DNA from: Polyporus tsugae
Taxonomy: Eukaryota > Basidiomycota > Agaricomycetes > Polyporales > Polyporaceae
Direction of reading: 5' to 3'
NCBI GenBank assembly: GCA_024305745.1
Contig: JAHRBS010000002.1
Span: 1,674,001 to 1,738,000 of the forward strand
Length of the DNA stretch: 64,000 nucleotides
Made by a program: the position numbers and the translations under genes. Positions 33,201 through 42,571 of this stretch are shown here, in pieces. The notes beneath the pieces are model-generated. The model saw only the letters and a list, made by a program, of their open reading frames with translations, made no database searches and was not told the DNA's origin. How positions within the stretch are numbered: position 1 is the stretch's first letter; each line of letters begins with the position of its first letter.

Positions 33201-36200
33201 TTAGAACCGCATTGGACGCTGCACGTGCTGGTTCTTGTAGTAATAGTCGATTTTCTGTACTGGGTTCGTCGTTTGTATATGAAGTAAATCATGATGGTCA
33301 ACACTTTCATATACCGGTACGGTTAATCGGCAAGCAGCGACATAAGGACATTGTAGCTATGGTAGATAGCGGTGCTACTACTAAGTTCCTACATAGACGA
33401 TTCATAGAACAGAATAGGGTTACAATGAGGAAGTTGGCAAGGCCAATTCCTCTGTACAACATCGACGGTTTGGAAAACCGTGATGGTACAATCACAGAGG
33501 TTGCCGTGTTGGATATGGCAATCGGAGACCACAGGGAGAAGGTGGTCTTTGTAGTGACGGATATAGAAGAAGAGGATGTCATCATCGGCCTGGACTGGCT
33601 ACGCGAGCACAACCCTGAAGTAGACTGAGAACGTGGTTCGCTACACCTGTCGAGATGTCCAGAGACATGCCTGACCAACCAGAAAACCTCTGAACCTGTC
33701 GAGACCAAAGCGCGTGATACGGAGGTACGGCTTATGGCATGCCGCAGTCCTCGACGGGCAAAGAAGGTTAGGAAGGTTGGAAGGGTGTGTGCGGCCATGA
33801 TGACTGAGGAGAAGGAGGAGGATAGGCCCTGGCCACCAGGATTCCTGCCGCGGTGGGATGGAACTGAGACGTCTCTTCTCGATGCATAGGAGGATGGACA
33901 ACGCCTTTATGGTGCTCCGCAACTGTTTGCTTCAGCGACATACACATATTTGCAACAACTCGCTGAGCAAGAGTACCAGAAGAAGGAAGTCCGCCCCGTC
34001 AAAGAGATCGTACCCGAGCACTATCACGAATACTTGCATGTGTTCTCGAAAGAGGCGTCCGAACGTTTGCCAGAACACGGACCCTATGACCATGTGATAG
34101 AGCTCGTGCCCAATGCAAAGATGTTCCATTCCCGTGTGTACCCCCTATCGCCCAGCGAACAAGGAGAGCTTGACAAGTTTCTCGCTGAGAACTTGGCCAA
34201 AGGCTATATTCAAGAGTCAAAGTCGCCGATGTCGTTGCCATTCTTCTTTGTCAAGAAGAAGGATGGTAGCCTACGTCCAGTCCAGGACTATCGGCGACTC
34301 AACAAGATCACCATTAAGAACCGTTACCCACTACCGTTGGTATCGGATCTAATGGATCAACTCAAGAAGGCCAAGTACTTCACAAAGCTCGATATTCGCT
34401 GGGGGTACAACAATGTGCGGGTTAAGGCCGGCGATGAGTGGAAGGCTGCCTTTGTGACCAATCGAGGGCTGTTCGAGCCAAACGTTATGTTCTTTGGGCT
34501 AGCCAATTCGCCCAGCACATTCTCTGCGCTCATGAACGACATTGTCAAGGACCTCATCATACTCGGCAAAGTCACTATCTACCTCGATGACATCCTCATA
34601 TTCACTGACAGTCTCGAGGAACACCGCACATTAGTGCACGAGGTCCTGAAACGTCTTAAGGAGAACGACCTGTTCTGCAAGCCAGAGAAGTGCGAGTTTG
34701 AACAGCCTAAGGTGGAATACCTCGGTGTACTCGTCTCGGAGAACTGCGTAGAGATGGACCCAGTGAAGGTGAAGGGTATCGTGGATTGGCCTGTCCCTCA
34801 GAACGCCACAGACGTACGGAAGTTCCGCGGTTTCGCAAACTTCTATCGGCGGTTCATAAAGGACTTTAGTGCCATCTGCAAACCCTTGGATCACCTCACG
34901 GGCAATGCGCCATGGCAATGGGGAGACGAAGAGCAGTCTGCCTTTGACGAACTCAAGCGCTGCTTCACCAGAAGCCCTGTCCTGACAATCTATGATCCAG
35001 ACCACAACACCTGCATCAAAGTCAACACATCTGGCTTTGCCACGGGCGCAGTTCTGTCTCAGGAGGGGGAAGACAGCAAATGGCACCCCATCGCTTTTCA
35101 CTCCGAGTCGATGAACGACGCTGAACGCAACTACAAGATCTATGACAAGGAGATGCTCACCATCATTTGTGCCCTGCAGGCCTGGCGTCACTATCTCGAG
35201 GGTCTCCCCAGTGTGTTCGAAATCCAGTCGGACCACAAGAACCTCAAGTATTGGCGCACAGCACAGAACCTCACATGCAGGCAGGCACGATGGGCTCTTT
35301 ATCTGTCACGATTCGACTTTGTCATCTCGCACAAGCCTGGGACGTCTAATGGTAGGGCCGATGCACTGTCGAGATGGCCCGACCACCAGCACGAGGATGC
35401 AGATGACAATCTTGGTCGAGTCTTGTTGCAGCCAGAACATTTCCGGGTACTGGCAGCCAAGAGAGGGCATCTATTGGTGGTTCCAGAGAAGGCACTGCTT
35501 CGATGCATCCGCGAGTGTGGAGAGCGTGAGCAGGAGGTCGTGGAGGCACTCAGTAAACTGGACAAACTTGAACCAGCGCGTCTTCAGAACGACTTGGTGG
35601 ACTGGAACAGTGAGCAAGGCCTACTACTGTACCGAGGCAAAGTCTACGTCCCCAAGGACGATGCGCTGCGTGCTGAGATTGTATGCATCCACCACGACCT
35701 CCCGCCCGCTGGACACCCTGGGCAGTCAAAGACATTGGAGTTGGTCACGCAAAACTACTGGTGGCCGGGCATGGCAAAGTTCATTAAGGATTACGTTGAG
35801 ACCTGCGACACCTGTCGCCGCGGCAAGGGTTCACATGCCAAACCGCACGGTCCTCTTCAACCAAACAAAATCCCTGATGGCCCGGGCCAGATTGTGACAT
35901 GCGACTTCATCACTGGACTCCCAGAGGTGGATGGATACAATGCGCTTCAGCTCATTGCTGATCGGCATGGAAAGATGATACATCTTATTCCTTGCACCGA
36001 GGAGATCGACGCAGAAGGAGCTGCTGACAACTTCGTCCGAGAACATTTTCGTCTTCATGGGCTGCCACGGAAGATCATCTCTGATTGTGGGCCCCAGTTC
36101 TCAAGCAAGCTCTTCCGCGCCGTACTCAAGGGACTCGGCATAGAAAGCGCAATGTCCACAGCCTACCACCCGCAGACAGATGGGCAATCAGAACGATGGA

Positions 36201-36963
36201 ACCAGGAGATAGAGGCATACCTTCATATGTTCTGCTCACGGCACCGCGATGACTGGGTCAAGTGGCTGCCGATTGCAGAGTTTGCCTTTAACTCACACCA
36301 GCACTCGTCAACGGGTTACTCGCCGTTCTACCTCATGTATGGCTATGAACCCCAGTTCCACATTCCGATGTTGCCTACGGCGGTGCCTGCAGCTGATGAA
36401 CGCCGGGAGGAGTTGTGACAGGCGCGAGAGGACGCAACCGTGGCCTTAACTCTAGCAGCTGAACGGATGAAGGAGTACTATGATCGGTATGTCCGTGACG
36501 CTCCAGAGTTCAAGGAAGGCCAGAAGGTGTGGCTCGACACAAGGAACTTCCGCGTTCCTGGAGTCTCTCAGAAACTGGTGGATCGATACGCTGGCCCGTA
36601 TCCGGTTGTACGCAAGGTGGGCAATCTGGCTTACGAGCTCAGACTCCCCAAGGACCTTGTAATCCACCCAGTATTCCACGTTTCTCTCCTGCTTCCGCAC
36701 AAGGAGAGTCGACTCCCCGATCATCACCTGGCAGAGCCAGCGGCAATTGAGGTGGAGGGGAGGAAGAGTACAAAGTGGAGGAAGTGTTGGAGTCGCGGCG
36801 GTATGGGCGGTGGAAGAAACTGCAGTACCTCGTATACTGGAAGGGTTGGGGCCCTAAACACAACAGCTGGGAGGATGCAGTGGACCTTACAAACACGCCA
36901 CAACTTGTGCAGAGATTCCATTCAACGCACGCAGAGGCGCCTGGTCCTCTCAAGAAGACTTAG
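33198..36963 (+). pseudogene. pol: Retrotransposon Pol polyprotein, broken
   Basis: Reverse-transcribes and integrates the element. Order: aspartic protease (VDSGATTKF, near 33365), reverse transcriptase (FTKLDIRWGYNNVRV; active site YLDDILIFT near 34585), RNase H, integrase (zinc-binding HHCC region near 35690-35820, then DDE core with ISDCGPQFSSK and AYHPQTDGQSERWNQE) and a C-terminal chromodomain (YLVYWKGWGP). Lesions: TGA at 33626-33628 after the protease, TAG at 33887-33889, TGA at 36416-36418 after integrase, and a one-base frameshift near 36765 that puts the chromodomain in another frame. In RNase H the first expected catalytic Asp is Asn (AAC at 35024-35026, a G-to-A change). The 33890-36415 segment, with the whole RT and integrase core, is open. 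Confidence 0.9.
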
Positions 36964-36982
36964 TCATGAAGGCACGACCCTT

Positions 36983-36994
36983 AGGAGGGGGGTA
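36983..36994 (+). other. Polypurine tract
   Basis: AGGAGGGGGGTA directly before the TGTCATGAAC that opens the 3' LTR. This is the expected primer site for plus-strand DNA synthesis, and it fixes 36996 as the original 3' LTR start. Confidence 0.75.
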
Positions 36995-36995
36995 T

Positions 36996-37538
36996 TGTCA
37001 TGAACGTTCCATTCGGCGCCTGTTACCAGCGTCTTAGTTTCCTTTTCCAGACAATCTACTTCTTATCACAAATGTTCCATTCGGCACCTGCTTGTCATGA
37101 ATGTTCCATTCGGCGCCTGCTACCAGCGCCTTAGTTTCCTTTTCCGGACGATCTACTTCTCATGTCGTACTTATTGTTCTCTGTTGCATTGTATCTTGTC
37201 CTTTGTTCTTTAGCACAATAGCTCCTTATTGTCCATCGTCACTATTGTTCCGTTCCCATTGTTCACCCGTGTCCATAGTTACCTATTGTCCCCGGGTTCT
37301 CATTGTCCTCTATACGTATATAAGGACCTGTACTTCGCTGCCTGGAGACCTCAGTTTCGACCTCTTGTCTCCAGGTAAGCCTCGCTGTATTTCGCTCGTA
37401 GACACCTACTTACTCAATACATCTTGTCTCTAGCCCTGACCATTGAGCCTTGCTCCGCTCTCGCTGCACAAGTGCTTGTCGACGCCCTTACTCGTCTCGT
37501 AAGTCTCCCTGGTCCTTACTCGACGGCCAGTTGTAACA
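36996..37538 (+). repeat. Rearranged 3' LTR: two truncated heads plus a full copy
   Basis: Three LTR beginnings follow each other: 36996-37063 (first 68 bp of the LTR), 37064-37092 (first 29 bp, with transitions) and 37093-37538 (full 446 bp ending TTGTAACA). The full copy is flanked by CTGCT on the left and CTGCC on the right, a near-match that could be the 5-bp target duplication of a separate solo LTR. Confidence 0.8.
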
Positions 37539-37664
37539 CTGCCCATGTACAGCGCCCGACTGGCACCAGCGGCCTGCAGTTTTCCTGCGCATCAATAGGG
37601 CGTCAATACTTAGGTAGCCCATAACCTCCGAAAACCCATACATTATGGGCTGTACCGAGGGGTA

Positions 37665-38232
37665 CTATCATGCCGCCGGTTTTGCAAAATGATCACATTT
37701 TGCAAAACCCCAGGTTCTCCCATCCCTCCCGGGAAAATTACTTTCAGACTTGTAAAGCAGGTACTCGGACCCCCTGAAAGATATTCTATCAAGTTTTTAT
37801 GAGGAAAACGGATGTTATGCCCTGTGGCGAGCGGGGGACATTTTGTTACGCCCAGCGCTAGACTAGGCACCGAGAGTGATATGCAGATCCTTCCTCTCCC
37901 TCACACAGGTCCTTCAGAACATTCATTTGGGGTTAAATCTAAGCATGTTTTCGAAGTATTTACTGACCCCAATAGAGGGGACACCAATAGAACACTTGAC
38001 AGCGCGCACTCATTTTCGGCGCTTCACATTTTGCAAAACTAGCTCCAGTGACAGCTCCGAAAACCGGCTGCTCTGTGACACCTCCAGTTTTCGGCATTTC
38101 ATCCTTATATTTTTTACAGACATAGGAAACAGTGAGATAAACAATGCCTGAAAGTTTGGTCATAATTCAACAAATGCGAGGGGAGCTAGAGCTCCAACAC
38201 TGAATTGCATTGCAAAACCGGCGGCGTGATAG
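37665..38232. mobile_element. TA-flanked inverted-repeat element (MITE-like, 568 bp)
   Basis: The left end, CTATCATGCCGCCGGTTTTG, continues CAA (37665-37687), and its reverse complement closes the element at 38210-38232 with one T/C mismatch in 23 bp. TA dinucleotides flank both ends (37663-37664, 38233-38234), as after Tc1/mariner-type insertion. There is no transposase frame inside, so it would depend on an enzyme encoded elsewhere. Internal CATTTTGCAAAAC words repeat the end motif. The exact superfamily is not certain from one copy. Confidence 0.7.
37678..37709. repeat. Perfect 14-bp palindrome inside the MITE left end
   Basis: GGTTTTGCAAAATG and its exact reverse complement, separated by ATCA. 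It could fold as a hairpin or be a paired transposase-binding site. Confidence 0.75.
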
Positions 38233-41177
38233 TATGGGTTAAGAGGGTTTCATCTGTACTCATTACTCAGTAGACACGCGGCTGATACGATAGTAGCATC
38301 TACACAGCCTCCCGAACTGTGGCCACTTTGAGCGCTGAGTGTTGATCCGCCACTGCAACTTGCAAGGCTGCGCATGTGCGGCTATCGTCCAAAGGCGCTC
38401 ATAAGCAGGTCTGTGATAGGATAAGTAGGAATTTTATCCTCAACAAGGGACGGTGTCGCTTCGCTCCACCTCCCTTGGTGGATGAGTAATGGAAGAAGGT
38501 GGCAGATTGAGCGTAGCGTAGTAGCTAACAGAGGACCGTGCATCAAGCACAGTACGATATTGTTGTAGATGTGTGTAGTGTTCGCAGCCAGTCGACATGA
38601 TGCCTTCAAGGAGGATAGTATTGCGTTTGGGTGGAATGTACGCTCCAGCTTAGGTGAAAGACACAGTACGGTGCATAAGCGCGATGTCTCCGACAGGACT
38701 AACAATGCGGAAGGGCCGCCGGTGGTGTTATACGTGCAATCCAGCTTCGTCTATCACGCGCGACGTTGGAGGTGAGAGGAGAAAGGGGGGTTGGGCTAGG
38801 CATAGGCGAAGCCGGGCAGACATGGGCCTGGAGGTAGTGTGGTCCGGAACGACCAACATTACAGGACAGGTTTAGATACAGTGATGATTCGTGCGAGACG
38901 AAAGAATGAGCAGGAGACTGACTGTGAGATGCAGGAAGAGAAAATTGTCCGCCGGCGCTAACCGCTCGATTGGACCATGGTGGCAGGATGGAGGGCAGTC
39001 GACCTATGTCCGCCATCGTTAATGCAGCAGCAGAGAGGTCAGACGAGTAGTAAGCGTCAGGCAGCGACGTGGCCCGCGTCAATGAGTGGCCTCGGAAGTC
39101 CGCCCAACGCGATGTTGAAGCGGCGAGGGGAGCCCAGTGACACACCAGTGACGCAATGGATCCACCTTTTAGCCAAACAAACGTAAACGAAAGTGAGCGA
39201 TGTGCTTAATACGAGAGCTATATCACTCTAGCCAATGTTCTCTAGTCCTCGCCACTCCACTCGATGTGGATCTCTCGGCCAACGCTAGGCTCGAGCTCGA
39301 GGCAAAACAATCCTCTAACACTGCAGTGATGGCGCACAGGTGAGTGGGCCCGAGCCTTCGCCGAATCATGATACAGCAAGAGTCCGAACAGTGTCCGACG
39401 TGGATGTCTCTGGGAGGGGGGCGGCTGGGGGGCGGTGAGGAAGTTGAGAATCGACTCGAGGCATGTTGTGAATTCCGTGGACCCCGTCGCGCCTCGAGTC
39501 GCGATCACATCCTGGCACCTGGACAATCTGAGTCGGTGGCTTGGATACGGACTAACATACAGGCATACGTTTATGATGTCCCGTACGTGACCGGTCGCCG
39601 GATATGCGTCCAAGCCTGCAGGGCTATGCACCGGACCCCGGTGGTTCGACGCCAAAGCGCAGCGCTGATGCATGGTCATCGGACGGCCTCCCCTGCCACC
39701 GCATGCTGTATGCTTCCGATTGAATGGCGAGGCTGGGCGGCATCGAACGGGGATAGGCATGCAATGCTTGCAGCGCACGAACGCACCGGCTGTGGTAGGT
39801 AGTAGCCGAGCCACGGATGATGGGCAGATCTACGGCTGGCGTCGTGGACTCGTGACGGATAAGGCCGGTACAAGTAAGCGCGACATGCCGTGCGCAGGCT
39901 CTACTCAGCCTGCTAGCCCACGTCGGCTTGCCTATTAGAAATTTGGACGCTAGCACGACCGCACGGGTATGCATGGGATGCGTTCGGGTCGGGAGCGTGG
40001 GGGAATGCGCACTATCAGCGTGTCGCCCGGCATAAGCTTACTGTACTAGTGTTCGATATCGGCGTACTGCCTTCACGGGAGGTTACCTTTGCGTACGGAG
40101 GGACCCCGGAAGTCTGTCATAGCCATATCACTGCGGCGGCAGCCATAAGCAGTTGCGATGCTTCGCGCTCCCCACCGAATAATCATGCCGGTCCGAGTTG
40201 AAGACGGCGAGGCAAATTATTCGTGGAACAGGCCTAGGCCAGAAAGTAAACACCGAGGGCTGAAGGAGCCGGTGCGAGTTGGCCGTTCAATTGAGTAATA
40301 ACAACATGAGGAAACGGACGCAGCTGCAGCTGCAGGAAGTTGAAACTGTACCCAGTGTTTCCTCCGTGGGGTGTTGCTCTTCCCTGTATAACTTGGACAT
40401 GAGGCACTGGCAACCCGGGTTTTAGGGATGCAGTTCATGCCTGTCTCGATTCTCCGATGCCTTCGAGTCATATGCGACCCTCCAAGGGGTATCTAGTAAC
40501 CGCTAAGGGGCAATGGAAGCTACCCTGATTCCCGGCCCTGGTAAAGCCTCCCGAGTCGCAGCAGAGGGATAGAGTGGCTGCAAGAATGATACCAGGGAAT
40601 CTGTATGTAGCATGGTCACGATGGTTCCTGCCTGCGGCCCTGCGTTCACAGACCTGCCAAAACACAGTTATAAAGCTGTACACGTAGACGGTTGCTACAG
40701 TGCTGATCGGGCATTGTTCGAAAGATGAGTACCAACCACGCCAGTCCTGCTGGGTACGTGGAAAGCTTAGCGGGGATTTTGGAAGCAATGCGGAGCACGA
40801 GAGCTGAGTAGAAAGGCGACAATCATTGTTCTCAGTATGGATAGAGGCGCAGGCGGTCGATAGCTCCCTCAGAAGCATAGTAGAGCACCGAACTCCGCCG
40901 TATTGTCACCGAAAACAACAGAGGGTAAGAGCCCAGCACAACTCCCGGACCTCCGAGTCGACAAACCACCGAAAGGTATAGGTATCTGATCATGAGCCGG
41001 GCCGGGATTTGCTTCTTGATACAGACATCGGCTCGCTGCCTTCCGAACGGCGGCGCGCCATACATATCTGATGTGCATCTTGGATGCATAGTAAGCCAGT
41101 CACCGAGCAATGACCCATTCGGCGCGACGGCACACGCGAGACGCCTCGGAGACTTTCGCCGAGCGCACGAAAGGTTG

Positions 41178-41339
41178 TCATTCAAATGGCTGCGGCATGC
41201 TGTGCGCCATGACGACTTTGAAAAGGTCACCTTGGGGTCCAGCACGCCACAGTCCCAGTAATTCATGGCTTTCGAGCAAGACATCGGGCAACATGGATGC
41301 CATGAGGTCGAGACCACGATGCAGTGCAGTGTAACCCAG
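41178..41339 (-). pseudogene. Ankyrin-like relic
   Basis: Between two stops the minus strand reads LGYTALHRGLDLMASMLPD and then VLLESHELLGLWRAGPQGDL, ending HSMPQPFE. GYTALHxxxxL is the ankyrin-repeat core, and the sequence reads like former protein. There is no start codon at the proper place and the frame stops at 41178. Possible continuations in other frames down to about 41000 suggest frameshift decay. Confidence 0.35.
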
Positions 41340-42484
41340 TCAAAACCTTTGTGATAAGTGCTCTCATAAAGGGATTACATTACCCTTTCAAGGTGTGGTC
41401 TGATCGATACCCGAGTCTCCCGTCCTGTAACATTATTAGTTTGAATACGTCAGGTAGCGAAACGCACGATAACTAAACCTCGCAGTTCCGACTGTGGCAA
41501 GCAAGAACGAGGTGGTATCCGACAGTATTCCGCACGAAGTGCTAATATTGTGCAGAGGATGGCATTGTCTATAACAAATTATTCGTAAGCAAGTAGTTTC
41601 TGTGGTCGCAATGCCCCGTACTTCTACGGGGTTAGAATCACATTCAACCTTTTACGCACCAACATCGGGTAGCACCACTACATGCAGGAATATGCGCTGC
41701 GGGAACGTTGTAGCGTGGCAGTGGTGGCGACGTCAGCCATGACGGTTCTCGACGACGGTTTGACTGGGCATGACCTCGCGGGAGCTCAATGCAATACAGC
41801 CATGATGAGGAATATACGACGCATGATCATGACATCGCCTAGTGGGATGAGACGACTTCCCTGGGCATTGAGGCTTGCATATAAGCATTATCTGGGACAT
41901 TCTCATGGTCACGATTCCTCGTGAAGATGACAACTGGAAGGAGTTGACAAAATTATGTATCGGCGGCGAAACGAGTCTGCGGCGCGGTGAAGGCGTCCTA
42001 CCATTTATGCTGACTGACTTCTGGCATGCTCTTTGAACAAGGGCAGTGGCGCCCTCCCTCCATGTTTCCACGAAGAACCTGAAAATGAATAATCATCATA
42101 AAACAATAGAGACCGAGAACAAGTGGCTCACCTCGCGAGGGTAAGTCAGAAAGACAGGAGTAAAAGCGTGTTCGAAGGACTCTGACGGCAGTGTTTCCGA
42201 CGACAAAAGTCTTGGACTGTTGAAGCTGAATTCGAAGGGCCTGGGGTCGATGGTTGTTAACTTAGTACTATGTACCGTATGCATGCGGGGGGGCGGGGCG
42301 GCAAGGGCCGGGCTCAGGAACTGGGGAGAGTCTGGGACCCTGGACACCCCAAGTTGACATGGAGAGAAGCGCCGAGTTGTTTTGTGCTTTGCACGGTTGA
42401 GATTTGGTTGATATCAGCTTGTCGTTCAACGGACCCTGGAGCTGGAGCCGACCACGCCTCTCCCTTCTTGTCCGCGGGCCCGAC

Positions 42485-42490
42485 TATAAG
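42485..42490 (+). promoter_or_regulatory. TATA-like element upstream of VCX1
   Basis: TATAAG, 87 bp before the ATG at 42572, followed by a CT-rich leader. Position fits a core promoter. Confidence 0.4.
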
Positions 42491-42571
42491 ACCTGGCTGG
42501 CTAATTCTCTTTTGTGACCTCCTCCCGCCACGTTCCTAGCTTTCCTACCACGCCTGCACCGCTCTTGTTCC

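Larger units (their letters stand above)
30876..37538 (+). mobile_element. Degenerate Ty3/gypsy (chromovirus-type) LTR retrotransposon
   Basis: A 6.66-kb element with 446-bp LTRs, gag, and a pol in the order protease, reverse transcriptase, RNase H, integrase, chromodomain, which places it in the chromodomain-bearing Ty3/gypsy group. LTRs begin TGTCATGAA and end TAACA. A polypurine tract lies at 36983-36994. I see no TGG-type tRNA primer-binding site after the 5' LTR (next bases TTAGGTCGAAAC). pol carries three in-frame stops and one frameshift, so this copy is not autonomous. The flanks (ATGAG left, CTGCC right) are not a target-site duplication, and the 3' LTR is rearranged, so the two ends may not come from one insertion. 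Confidence 0.93.
38233..42571. other. 4.3-kb gene-poor region
   Basis: No intact gene found between the MITE and the calcium exchanger. It holds an ankyrin-like relic at 41178-41339; other frames, for example 38382-38705 and 39242-39814 (minus), have no supporting features. The last 100 bp form the promoter of the exchanger gene. Confidence 0.5.

Noticed and set aside
38382..38705. Minus-strand frame with some resemblance to F-box-type helices (AILSSLKASCRLAANTTHIY)
   Set aside because: Only a loose hydrophobic pattern; no PPE(L/I) F-box start, no splice sites and no second repeat. Too weak to call a pseudogene.
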